Shown: positions 1 to 7,768 of the stretch, piece after piece | How positions within the stretch are numbered: the stretch's first letter is position 1 | Layout: every line of letters starts with the position of its first letter | Source: Thalassobacillus sp. CUG 92003 | Lineage (GTDB): Bacteria > Bacillota > Bacilli > Bacillales > Halobacillaceae | Assembly: GCF_013618635.1 (NCBI RefSeq) | Contig: NZ_JABLSJ010000001.1 | Span: forward strand, 186,001-250,000 | Direction: 5' to 3' | DNA: 64,000 bases | The notes under the pieces: generated by a model | What the model was told of the DNA's origin: nothing | The model's input: the letters and a program-made list of their open reading frames with translations, nothing else | Databases searched by the model: none | Position numbers and translations under genes: made by a program

Positions 1-621
1 GGGTTAGCAGCCCCGGAGGCAGCCAACAATGCTGTAGTTGGCGGTGCGCTGATTCCTACTATTACTTTAGGTGTTCCGGGGAGTTCAACAACAGCTGTGT
101 TACTCGGCGGGTTAATGATTCATGGAATTATGCCGGGTCCAACATTAATGACTGAGCATGCTGAAGTCACTTATACTTTACTTTGGGCAGTTTTATTTTC
201 TAGTATATTCTTGTTTGTTTTAGGTCTTCTTTACACAAGGCTAGCAGTAGGTGTGACTAAGATACCTGGCAAGGTGTTAGCACCTATTATAGTACTGTTA
301 TGTGTAATTGGTACTTTTGCAGTAAATAATAGCATGGTTGATGTATTCATCATGTTTGCGTTTGGAATTGTCGGATACTTCATCGATAAATTAAATATTC
401 CTGTAGCACCATTAGTTGTTGGGATGATTCTAGGAATGATGTTAGATACAAGCTTACATCAATCGTTACTTATAGGAGACGGAAGTTGGCTGATTTTTCT
501 TCAAAATCCTATTTCAGCGATACTATTATTTATCGCTTTAATTTCAATTTTTCAATCAACGCCTTTATTTGACAAATTCATACAGTTGTACAATAAAAGG
601 CTAAGGCAAGACTCTAAATGA
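1..621 (+). CDS. TctA-family tricarboxylate transporter large permease, C-terminal part
   Basis: The reading frame is open from base 1, so the gene begins upstream of the window. The first residues contain the TctA block APEAANNAVVGGALIPT followed by LGVPGSSTTAVLLGG, which is highly typical of the family. Several long hydrophobic segments follow, including one near FGIVGYFIDKLNIPVAPLVVG. Known role: TctA is the large membrane subunit of tripartite tricarboxylate transporters, working with TctB and a periplasmic or lipoprotein binder TctC to import carboxylates. TctB and TctC are presumably upstream. The sugar-acid genes that follow suggest an aldonate-type substrate; that is inference. The ATG at 97 is internal, not a start. 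Confidence 0.9.
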   Translation, partial: GLAAPEAANNAVVGGALIPTITLGVPGSSTTAVLLGGLMIHGIMPGPTLMTEHAEVTYTLLWAVLFSSIFLFVLGLLYTRLAVGVTKIPGKVLAPIIVLLCVIGTFAVNNSMVDVFIMFAFGIVGYFIDKLNIPVAPLVVGMILGMMLDTSLHQSLLIGDGSWLIFLQNPISAILLFIALISIFQSTPLFDKFIQLYNKRLRQDSK

Positions 622-718
622 GTAGCCTAAGTTTTTGTTTTGGATATTGGTAGCTACAAGATAGTAGGGTGTATAAATTGGTTGATAGGGTGTCTTAACT
701 CATACATTAGCTGTACCA

Positions 719-747
719 TTGACGGTGAAATTCATATGATGTATGGT
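719..747 (+). promoter_or_regulatory. candidate sigma-A promoter of the GntR gene
   Basis: TTGACG (719-724) and TATGGT (742-747) are separated by 17 bp and lie about 30 bp before the regulator's start codon. Sequence match only. Confidence 0.45.
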
Positions 748-778
748 TAATTCATCGATACAATTACAGGAGGTTATT

Positions 779-1459
779 ATGTCTAATATTCAATTCAAAA
801 ATCTGTTTAATGAAATAACTAAAAAGATTGAAAGTGAACAATGGGAAGTGGGGTCTAGACTGCCAACGATAACAAATTTAGCTTCTCAGTATAACGTAGG
901 TCATTCTACAGTCCGTGAAGTTTTCAGAACTTTAGAAAATAAAGGGTATGTCAAAATTCAGCAAGGAAGAGGCACATTTGTAAGTTATGATAAATCGATG
1001 CAATTTACAAATGTGAGTAGATCCTCGTTTATGAAACTTCTAAAATTAACAGAATTTCGTGCCGTCATTGAACCTTCGTTTGCAGCAATTGCAGCGAAGC
1101 AAGCGTATAAGGAAGAGATTGAAAAAATAGTAGAATCAGCTGAAATTATGACTGAAATGGCCGCAAATAACGAGGTAACGAATAGTGAAGATATGCGTTT
1201 TCATAAACTAGTTGTTCAAGCAACACACAATGAGTACTCTATAAAAGCTTATGAAAACTTACAAGAAGAGTTAACACAGATGAGAGCCTACACGAAAAAA
1301 CCAGGGATGATTGAAAAAGCTGTACATTACCATCAAATGATTTCTCAATCAATTGCGAACAGAGATCCTTACAGTGCAGAAATGTATATGAAATCCCATA
1401 TGGAAGCAAATAGTGAGTTGGCAATGTATGAACTGGCTGAAACTTCTATGGTGGACTAA
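779..1459 (+). CDS. GntR/FadR-type transcriptional regulator with FCD domain
   Basis: 226 residues. The ATG at 779 is chosen because AGGAGG lies 6 bp before it; an upstream in-frame start at 743 has no ribosome binding site. The N-terminal winged helix shows the GntR pattern GSRLPTITNLASQYNVGHST, then VREVFRTLENKGYVKIQQGRG. The C-terminal half is an all-alpha FCD effector domain with the expected metal/ligand positions in DMRFHKLVVQ, HYHQM and MKSHMEA. FCD regulators usually sense carboxylic or sugar acids and repress the adjacent catabolic operon. Its place between the TctA gene and the sugar-acid enzymes fits control of both. Effector unknown. Confidence 0.88.
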   Translation: MSNIQFKNLFNEITKKIESEQWEVGSRLPTITNLASQYNVGHSTVREVFRTLENKGYVKIQQGRGTFVSYDKSMQFTNVSRSSFMKLLKLTEFRAVIEPSFAAIAAKQAYKEEIEKIVESAEIMTEMAANNEVTNSEDMRFHKLVVQATHNEYSIKAYENLQEELTQMRAYTKKPGMIEKAVHYHQMISQSIANRDPYSAEMYMKSHMEANSELAMYELAETSMVD

Positions 1460-1519
1460 ATTGACTTGGTCCGAAAGTTTAAAAACCATCTGAGTTATAA
1501 GATATTTAGGAGGAATAAA

Positions 1520-2182
1520 ATGAAAATTGGAATTATTCATGCAACATGCAATGCTGTACCGCCGCTGAATGCGGCGTTTAACGAATTAGCTCCAAATGTA
1601 ACCGTTTTAAACTTTGTTAACGAAAATTTTCAATATTATGCGAATCAAATTGATGGTATTGATGATAAAATACATCGAGATTTCGCCAATATCACTTTTA
1701 CCGCACAAGATGCCGGAGTTGATGCTATTATTGTTGCATGTACAGTGCTTACACCCATCGTCGATGTAGTGAAACCATTTATAACTGTCCCGATAATGGC
1801 GGTCGATCAACCTATGTTAGAAAATGCAATAAATAACTATGAAAAAATAGGTGTTTTGGTAACAAACGCACCAACTGGCCCATTAACAAAAGCTCAACTA
1901 GAAAACATTGCAACAGATGTTGGTAAAGAAGTTGAAGTAGATACAGAGATAATTCCACAGGCAATGACAGAATTAAAAGCAGGAGATGAAGCTAAACATA
2001 ATCATCTTAACTTTCTTGCAGCCTCTGAATTAAAAGCCAGAGGGTGTGAGGTGCTAGTTCTTTCGCAGATTACACAATCTGTTGCTGAAAAGGAAACAGA
2101 AAAACTAGGAATTCCAGTTTTAACAAGTCCTAAAGAAGCAGTAAAAGCAGTGACAAAGCTAATTGGAGAAACAGTTAGATGA
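1520..2182 (+). CDS. Asp/Glu racemase-superfamily protein
   Basis: 220 residues, started at the ATG 1520 behind AGGAGG at 1509-1514; a longer frame from 1466 lacks such a signal. The fold signature is visible: MKIGIIHATCN at the N terminus and IIVACTVLTPIVDVV with a cysteine at position 74, the usual first catalytic cysteine. The equivalent of the second catalytic cysteine falls in VLVLSQITQS, where serine 182 or its neighbours replace it. Racemases of this family use two cysteines, whereas decarboxylase or isomerase relatives can use one, so a true racemase is doubtful. It lies in the sugar-acid operon just after the regulator. Substrate unknown. Confidence 0.75.
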   Translation: MKIGIIHATCNAVPPLNAAFNELAPNVTVLNFVNENFQYYANQIDGIDDKIHRDFANITFTAQDAGVDAIIVACTVLTPIVDVVKPFITVPIMAVDQPMLENAINNYEKIGVLVTNAPTGPLTKAQLENIATDVGKEVEVDTEIIPQAMTELKAGDEAKHNHLNFLAASELKARGCEVLVLSQITQSVAEKETEKLGIPVLTSPKEAVKAVTKLIGETVR

Positions 2183-2263
2183 ATAATGACATTATCGAAT
2201 ATGATAATTGGATTTTTTCAATTCTTGTTTTAATTCAGCAATTCCAATTTTAGGGAGGAATAA

Positions 2264-3184
2264 ATGATGAAGGTAAGTTATATTGGCTTAGGCGTAATGG
2301 GAATGGGGATGGCTTTGAATCTTTCGAAAGGTGAACAAGAAGGGGAGTTCGAATACCTTGCTTGTGATATAAATCCAGACGCACTAGAGCAGTTCGAGGA
2401 AAAAGGCCTCAGAACAACAACGGATATTCAAAATACCACGGATAGCGATTATATTTTTCTTTGCCTGCAAAACACTGAAGTTGTAAAACGTGTCCTTTTT
2501 GGTGAAAATGGTTTGCTCCATAATTTAAAACCAGGACAAACAATAGTTGACTTTAGCACGATAAGTTTCTTAGGCGCGCAAGAAATTGCTCGAATTTGTG
2601 AAGAAGCAGGCGTTAATTATCTTGATTGCCCCATTTCCGGTCAACATGAAAAGAGTATGGATGGAACTCTTAGCATCATGTGCGGTGGTAAAGAGGAAGT
2701 ATTTAATGTAGTAAAACCTTGGTTAGATATGATGGGCACACAGGTTCTTTATATGGGAGAATCAGGTTGCGGCCAATTGACGAAAATGATTAATAACTGT
2801 GCGTTGAATATTTGTGTTGCAAGTTTTAGTGAGTTATTGCCTGTTGGTGTAAATCTCGGATTGGATCCAGAAAAATTAGGCGATATATTAATGACGGCGA
2901 CTGGTGCCAGTAATGCATCCAAAACATTAATTCCCAAAGTGTTAAAAGGAAATTTTGAGCATGGATTCTCGTTAGATAAAGCATATAAAGATATGGTAAG
3001 TATGAACGAAGTACTAACGAAATATGAAATCCCACTACCAACACTAAGTGGAACAATGCAGACTTATCAACTAGCAATGCAGAATGGGCACCGTGATAAA
3101 TATAAACAAGCGATGATTTGTTTCTATGAAGATATGTTAGGTGTTAAGGTTCGAGAAAAAGAGTTTTCTGTGAATAATGACTGA
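2264..3184 (+). CDS. NAD-dependent beta-hydroxyacid dehydrogenase (L-threonate dehydrogenase-like)
   Basis: 306 residues. GGGAGG precedes two adjacent ATGs (2264 and 2267); either could be used. The Rossmann motif GLGVMG occupies residues 8-13. The substrate motif DCPISG is at 121-126, and the catalytic lysine K174 lies in GQLTKMINN. These define the 3-hydroxyisobutyrate/tartronate semialdehyde/LtnD family. Together with the OtnC-like and OtnK-like neighbours it fits oxidation of a four-carbon sugar acid at C2 or C3 to a 3-oxo acid (the LtnD or DenD step). The exact stereochemistry of the substrate cannot be read from the sequence. Confidence 0.85.
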   Translation: MMKVSYIGLGVMGMGMALNLSKGEQEGEFEYLACDINPDALEQFEEKGLRTTTDIQNTTDSDYIFLCLQNTEVVKRVLFGENGLLHNLKPGQTIVDFSTISFLGAQEIARICEEAGVNYLDCPISGQHEKSMDGTLSIMCGGKEEVFNVVKPWLDMMGTQVLYMGESGCGQLTKMINNCALNICVASFSELLPVGVNLGLDPEKLGDILMTATGASNASKTLIPKVLKGNFEHGFSLDKAYKDMVSMNEVLTKYEIPLPTLSGTMQTYQLAMQNGHRDKYKQAMICFYEDMLGVKVREKEFSVNND

Positions 3185-3341
3185 AAGTAAATGAAATTTA
3201 AAAAGTTCGAATGTTTCTAATAGTGCTTGCAGTTATCGTTAGCCTTATCAGGTTCAGATATTTTTACCTGAACTTAGCCGATTAAGACTTCTAAGAAATA
3301 TTTTACTAATGAACTAACAGAGTGTAAAGGGGGGGCGACCA

Positions 3342-4001
3342 ATGGAAAATTTAAAAAGGAAAAAATTGGTAAATACCGGGAAATATTTAGCGGATAATCA
3401 ATTAGCTTGGGGTACATCAGGAAACATAAGTGTGAAAGAGAACGATGAATTTATGCTTATTACTGCTTCTGGTACGAAATTGAGTAATTTGGTAATAGAT
3501 GATTTTGTACGATTTAACGTATATACAGGCGAGAAACTTGGAGATCGAAAAGCATCTAAGGAAACCCCCATGCATTCCGGTATATATAAAAATTGTAAGG
3601 ATGTAAAAGCGGTGTTACACTCCAGCCCTTTTTATGCTACCCTTTTTTCTTGCAGTAATGAATTGAACATTATGTCTGAATTATTTGTTGAGACCATGTA
3701 TTACTTAGAAGATGTTGCTTATATTGATTACTATCATCCGGGTTCTCAAGAGCTTGGTGAAGCTGTAGCAGAACAATCATTAAATGCCAATGTGATAATG
3801 ATGAAAAATCATGGAGTGATGGTATTTGATGAATCTATCACTGAAGCATTGATGAGGTTAGAAACATTGGAAATGGCTTGCAAAATGATAGTTGAATCGA
3901 AAAAGGCTGGGATTCAATTAACAAAGATTTCTGATAATGTAGTAGACGATTTTCTTGAAAATTCATTATATAAACCGAGAAAAGTGATCAAAAGGAAATA
4001 A
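3342..4001 (+). CDS. class II aldolase/adducin-family protein (OtnC-like)
   Basis: 219 residues behind a G-rich ribosome binding site (AAGGGGGGG). GTSGNISVKE and ITASGTKLSNL are the typical N-terminal phosphate-binding stretches, glutamate 74 is the usual acid/base position, and H157 in MMKNHGVM is the third metal ligand. The normal His-x-His metal pair reads L-H93-S-S-P here, so the second histidine is replaced by serine 95. OtnC decarboxylates 3-oxo-tetronate 4-phosphate, and the position before an OtnK-like kinase supports that role. The altered ligand could mean a different metal geometry or a different reaction (isomerase or aldolase). Confidence 0.8.
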   Translation: MENLKRKKLVNTGKYLADNQLAWGTSGNISVKENDEFMLITASGTKLSNLVIDDFVRFNVYTGEKLGDRKASKETPMHSGIYKNCKDVKAVLHSSPFYATLFSCSNELNIMSELFVETMYYLEDVAYIDYYHPGSQELGEAVAEQSLNANVIMMKNHGVMVFDESITEALMRLETLEMACKMIVESKKAGIQLTKISDNVVDDFLENSLYKPRKVIKRK

Positions 4002-4072
4002 CTGGTTTAGATTTGATTTAGCACATTAATTTCGATCAAAATAATAGTTATTATTTTGAGGGGGGCAAGTAA

Positions 4073-5365
4073 GTGATAGGTGTAGTTGCTGATGATACAA
4101 CTGGAGCTAATGATATAGGCGTTATGTTTAGCAATAATGAATACTCGGTTAAAATATTGCCTTACAAAGAAGAATCATTGCTGACAATGGATTCAGAAGT
4201 ATTAATTATTGATACTGATAGTAGATTAGATCGCGCTGAACTCAGTTATGAGAAAGTGTTTAATGCTACTAAGAACCTTAAAGAAATGGGGTGTTCTCTC
4301 TATTTTAATAAAACTTGTTCCGTTTTCCGTGGAAATATAGGTCAGGAATTTGATGCAATGTTAGATGCTCTTGAGGAAGAATTTGCAGTGATAAGCCTTG
4401 CGTTTCCAAAAAACGGGAGGCGAACAATTGATGGAATCCATTATGTATATAAAAATTTACTGGAGAATTCCAGTTTTTCTAGCGATCCTGTAAACCCCAT
4501 GCAAAAATCAAACTTGGTAGATATTTTACAGGAACAAACTGAGCGGAAGGTATCTTTGATTAATATTGATGTTGTCCGGCAAGGTGTTGAACCCTTAAAA
4601 AAAGCAATAAACGAATCCAAAAATGGATTTAATTATTGTATTATTGACTCTGAAAATCAGGAGGACTTGTCCATCGTAGCAGAGGCTATCAGTGATTTTC
4701 CTGTTATTTGTGGGAGTTCAGCAATTGCAGAAGAACTACCTAAATTTTGGCCGGAGAAAAAAGAGAAAAATATCTTAGGAAAAATAGACTTTGAGGACAG
4801 CAATGGTACTTTGGTAGTGTCAGGAAGTTTAACGCCACAAACAAAAGAACAAACTAAATTTTTGATAGAGAATAAACTGCCAAATATTATTTTTGATTCT
4901 AGAAAAGTATTTAACGAAACAGAAGCTCAAAAGGAAATTGATAGAATAGTGGTAGAAGCGAAAAGCATCATACTTAATGGAAATGATTTACTCGTAATGG
5001 CAGACAGCAGTGATGACATAGTAGCTCAAACAAAGGATATAGGAGTCGAGAAATATAGACTTGATCCTTTAACAATAAGCAAGTTGGTTTCTGCTAAGTT
5101 AGCAGAGGCATCTTATCAAATCATAGAGCAGACAGGATTAAGGAAGCTAGTTATTGCTGGAGGAGACACTTCTGGAACAATATGTCGAAAACTTGGAATA
5201 GAAGGAAACTATGTTTTGAAAGAAATTGAAACCGGATTACCTTCAGGGTTGGCTATAGGGAACGAAATGCTAATTGTGTTAAAGTCAGGAAGTTTCGGCA
5301 GCAAAGAATTTTTAACAAAGGCAATCAACCATTTGAATGACCTTACTAAGGGTGAATACTATTAA
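4073..5365 (+). CDS. four-carbon acid sugar kinase (OtnK/DUF1537 family)
   Basis: 430 residues with a GTG start at 4073 and GAGGGGGG about 7 bp upstream. The N-terminal domain starts with GVVADDTTGANDIG, carrying the DD-x-TG-A sugar-acid-binding signature. The C-terminal nucleotide-binding domain has VSGSLTPQTKEQ and GGDTSGTICRKLGI (from residue 363), then ETGLPSGLAIG. Full length for the family. Known members phosphorylate 3-oxo-tetronate, D-threonate or related acids at O4. With the dehydrogenase and class II aldolase next to it, the set reproduces the LtnD-OtnK-OtnC pathway to dihydroxyacetone phosphate. Confidence 0.9.
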   Translation: MIGVVADDTTGANDIGVMFSNNEYSVKILPYKEESLLTMDSEVLIIDTDSRLDRAELSYEKVFNATKNLKEMGCSLYFNKTCSVFRGNIGQEFDAMLDALEEEFAVISLAFPKNGRRTIDGIHYVYKNLLENSSFSSDPVNPMQKSNLVDILQEQTERKVSLINIDVVRQGVEPLKKAINESKNGFNYCIIDSENQEDLSIVAEAISDFPVICGSSAIAEELPKFWPEKKEKNILGKIDFEDSNGTLVVSGSLTPQTKEQTKFLIENKLPNIIFDSRKVFNETEAQKEIDRIVVEAKSIILNGNDLLVMADSSDDIVAQTKDIGVEKYRLDPLTISKLVSAKLAEASYQIIEQTGLRKLVIAGGDTSGTICRKLGIEGNYVLKEIETGLPSGLAIGNEMLIVLKSGSFGSKEFLTKAINHLNDLTKGEYY

Positions 5366-5402
5366 AAAATAAATTCTAGAAAATATGGGGGGGTGAGGAA
5401 AG

Positions 5403-5822
5403 ATGTATGAGCCATTTATTAGCAAATATAAAGAAGCCGAACCATTTCAGATGGATGAAGGAGTATTTTTTTACAATATGGTTTTGAGGGAAATGGGTAC
5501 AAAAACTCTTGTTGTAGGTTTAGCATCTTTTGAACCAGGAGCAAGCCTCCCGTGCCATGTCCATAATGTAGAAGAATCGGTAACTATTATAGAAGGAGAA
5601 GCTTATTGTGATGTTGAGGGTGAACGGACGATTGTTCGAGAATATGACACATCATTTATTCCACCTTCAATTCCACACAGATTTGTAAATGCATCTGATA
5701 CTAAAGAATTAATAATTTTATGGATGTATTCTCAAGTGGATAGTAGTTTACGCTTTGCTAATGTAGAGAGAATAAAGGTTGAATCGAACTGTTGTATGTT
5801 ACTTGAAAATCATAGAAAATAA
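5403..5822 (+). CDS. single-domain cupin protein
   Basis: 139 residues behind a GGGGGGTGAGG ribosome binding site. The two cupin motifs are visible: LPCHVHNVEESVTIIEGEA (His-x-His and Glu metal ligands) and FIPPSIPHRFVN (third His). It is the last gene of the sugar-acid run, 37 bp after the kinase. Small cupins in such operons are often sugar-acid isomerases or lyases or pathway sensors; no specific reaction can be assigned. Confidence 0.8.
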   Translation: MYEPFISKYKEAEPFQMDEGVFFYNMVLREMGTKTLVVGLASFEPGASLPCHVHNVEESVTIIEGEAYCDVEGERTIVREYDTSFIPPSIPHRFVNASDTKELIILWMYSQVDSSLRFANVERIKVESNCCMLLENHRK

Positions 5823-6060
5823 ATAGGGTTAAAACCCTTACAATATGGAAGCTAAAATGAAGTTTCGATGAGCGTTCTTTAACTGTTGGAAATACTTGAT
5901 GGAATTTTATAACGAAGTCAAAAATAGCTTAATTTCTAGAACGTCAGTTATGTTATTTGTGAGTATTTTCTTTAGTTATTAGCATCGCGCAATAATAGGT
6001 AGAATAGTAAAGGTTGATGGGGAAGGGAGAGAGTTCGATTAACCTACCCCCTTATTAAAA

Positions 6061-6084
6061 GCGCAGCTCATTGACGAGCTGCGC
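6061..6084. terminator. bidirectional hairpin between convergent genes
   Basis: A 9-bp perfect stem (GCGCAGCTC / GAGCTGCGC) with a 6-base loop. TTT follows on the plus side and TTTTAA on the minus side. It lies 10 bp past the stop of the minus-strand lipoprotein gene, so it mainly terminates that gene. The rest of 5823-6094 shows no gene. Confidence 0.75.
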
Positions 6085-6094
6085 TTTGTTCGCT

Positions 6095-6967
6095 TTATTG
6101 TGTTTGAGTCGAAATATACTGTTTCACGACTTCATAGACGTAGTCCTGATTCGCTGCTGCTGTATCCGGATTATACTCGCCACCATTCACTTTGTTATTG
6201 GAAAGCGTGCGAATGCCGAGATAAGGGACCTCATAAGCTTTGGCAATTTGAGCGCCGGCAGCTCCTTCCATTTCTTCAACGGACGTGCCGTAGTTCTCAT
6301 GAAACCACTGGATGCGATCAACTTCATTATTCCATACATCGGCAGAGCCGATCGTACCTTCCACGACTTTTCCTTCTTCATGCGTATCTTTGACTGCGTT
6401 AGCTGCAGCGAGTAGATCCTGGTCGCCTTTAAAGTAGCGGATATTTTCCGCGTCCGGGTCCTCTCCGGCACTTCCTTCCGATGCCATCAAGTCCATGGGC
6501 TTCCATTCAGTTGGGGCAATGCCTTCGCCGTCATCTCTATCGCCGGTTTTTAAGGAACCGATGTTGACTGTTCTTTTTCCCAGGACAATATCAAACACAT
6601 GTAAGTTCGGATCGTGACCGCCGGAGGTCCCCTGGTTGATGATGGCTTCAGGATCAAATTTTTCAATTGCGAGGGCCGTAGCAGCTGCTGTGTTTTCCAT
6701 CCCTTTTCCTGTTTTCATCACAATCACCGGGTAATCATTAACGTCACCCTTATAAAATACAAAGTTGCCCGACTTCTCTTCTTCGACATCCTCAAGCTTA
6801 GAGGCGAAGTTTTCAGCTTCAATGGGCATCGGTCCTTGGATGATGATGGGTTGCTGCTGATTGTCTTCAGCGGCTTTTCCGTTTTCTGAGGAACTTTGAC
6901 ATCCAGTAAGGAAAGATAAGAATAACGTGATCATTAGTAAGAATGCGATGCTGGAGATGTGTTTCAT
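6095..6967 (-). CDS. lipoprotein of the MTA/SAH nucleosidase (phosphorylase) superfamily
   Basis: 290 residues, started at the ATG whose first base is 6967 because AAGGGAGCG lies 6 bp before it; an in-frame start at 7000 is unsupported. Residues 1-23 form a lipoprotein signal ending in LTGC, with the lipidated cysteine at 23. The mature part has nucleosidase-type blocks: VMKTGKGMENTAAATAL, INQGTSGG, and EEMEGAAGAQIAKAYEVPYL with the Met-Glu pair that contacts ribose, then GIRTLSNN. Cytosolic MTAN and futalosine hydrolase are close in fold, but a secreted, membrane-anchored form is unusual. Likely role: cleavage of external nucleosides or purine thioethers. Confidence 0.8.
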   Translation of the reverse strand: MKHISSIAFLLMITLFLSFLTGCQSSSENGKAAEDNQQQPIIIQGPMPIEAENFASKLEDVEEEKSGNFVFYKGDVNDYPVIVMKTGKGMENTAAATALAIEKFDPEAIINQGTSGGHDPNLHVFDIVLGKRTVNIGSLKTGDRDDGEGIAPTEWKPMDLMASEGSAGEDPDAENIRYFKGDQDLLAAANAVKDTHEEGKVVEGTIGSADVWNNEVDRIQWFHENYGTSVEEMEGAAGAQIAKAYEVPYLGIRTLSNNKVNGGEYNPDTAAANQDYVYEVVKQYISTQTQ

Positions 6968-7035
6968 GTGTAGCGCTCCCTTGATGTAGTTTTCAATCAC
7001 GTATCTGTACCGCGTTTCTTGAGAAATAAAAAAGC

Positions 7036-7062
7036 CTAAAAAGTAGATGGTCTACCTTTTAG
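7036..7062. other. imperfect inverted repeat upstream of the lipoprotein gene
   Basis: CTAAAAAGTAGA and TCTACCTTTTAG (11 of 12 pairing) are separated by TGG, about 70 bp before the minus-strand lipoprotein start. It could be an operator or a leader hairpin; nothing decides between them. Confidence 0.35.
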
Positions 7063-7368
7063 ACTACAAAAAGTCAAAGCATTAAAAATAGCTGCACCTT
7101 TGCCCAGCTGTATAGCTTTAACCCGTAGTCTAGTTCTTTCTTTGGGAACCAGGTAGAGACGCTCAAACCTTATTATTGAGAATATACGAGTACGATATGT
7201 AATTGGATACTTGCTACTATAGCAAAAAGTGGAGGGAGGGACAAGGTGAAAAGTGAACATTATTTTATTTATTTGGGTTATTGTTCGGGTTTTCACTTTT
7301 TTATTGTGTAAAGTATTTATTCTACTCGATTTCGAGATAACTCGGGTTCGTTACCGTATGATGAGTCT

Positions 7369-7491
7369 GGGTTGGTTGGGAAGCTACTCGCTTTCCTGTG
7401 GGGGGACTGGCGAGCTTCCTCGGGCTAAAGCCCTGTGGGATCTCGCCTGGCTCCTTCTCCCACGGGAGTCTCGCATCTTCCCCACCAACCC
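7369..7491. repeat. GC-rich Bacillaceae-type intergenic hairpin repeat
   Basis: A GC-rich block in AT-rich surroundings. Its ends, GGGTTGGTTGGGAAG (7369-7383) and CTTCCCCACCAACCC (7477-7491), are inverted repeats with 14 of 15 bases pairing. An inner pair is formed by ACTCGCTTTCCTGTGGG and TCCCACGGGAGTCTCGC. From memory, similar CGCTTTCCTG...GGAGTC sequences are dispersed in Bacillaceae genomes between genes and resemble non-autonomous mobile elements. The reading frames across it are not genes. The whole stretch 6968-7768 has no convincing CDS. Confidence 0.6.
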
Positions 7492-7673
7492 ATTCGATAG
7501 AGGTGAGAAACGATCCCCTTTACCCAATAGAGTCGCGCAGTTGCCCAGTGACTCCATTCGAGGTTTAACTGCAAAATAGATTCTCTTATTTATTTTTAAA
7601 AAATCAGAAAATAGTGTTTTTTCAACAAAATATATTTCATTTATAGTAAAATATGGATATAAAGTTACATAAT

Positions 7674-7702
7674 TTGTATAAATTCGCGTTCTGCTCTGTA
7701 AT
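7674..7702 (+). promoter_or_regulatory. candidate promoter of the MoxR operon
   Basis: TTGTAT (7674-7679) and TGTAAT (7697-7702) are separated by 17 bp and lie 67 bp before the ATPase start. Sequence match only. Confidence 0.4.
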
Positions 7703-7768
7703 TTTGAAGGGTTAAAGCTTGATTCAAAAAAGTTTAAACTGAAAGCCAAGGTGAGAGGTGGCATATTA

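Noticed and set aside
5823-6060. An RNA gene or small ORF in the gap after the cupin gene
   Set aside because: No ribosome binding site with a coherent frame and no stable fold apart from the hairpin at 6061.
7253-7579. 108-codon plus-strand frame
   Set aside because: It runs through the GC-rich inverted-repeat element, has no family resemblance, and lacks a convincing start.
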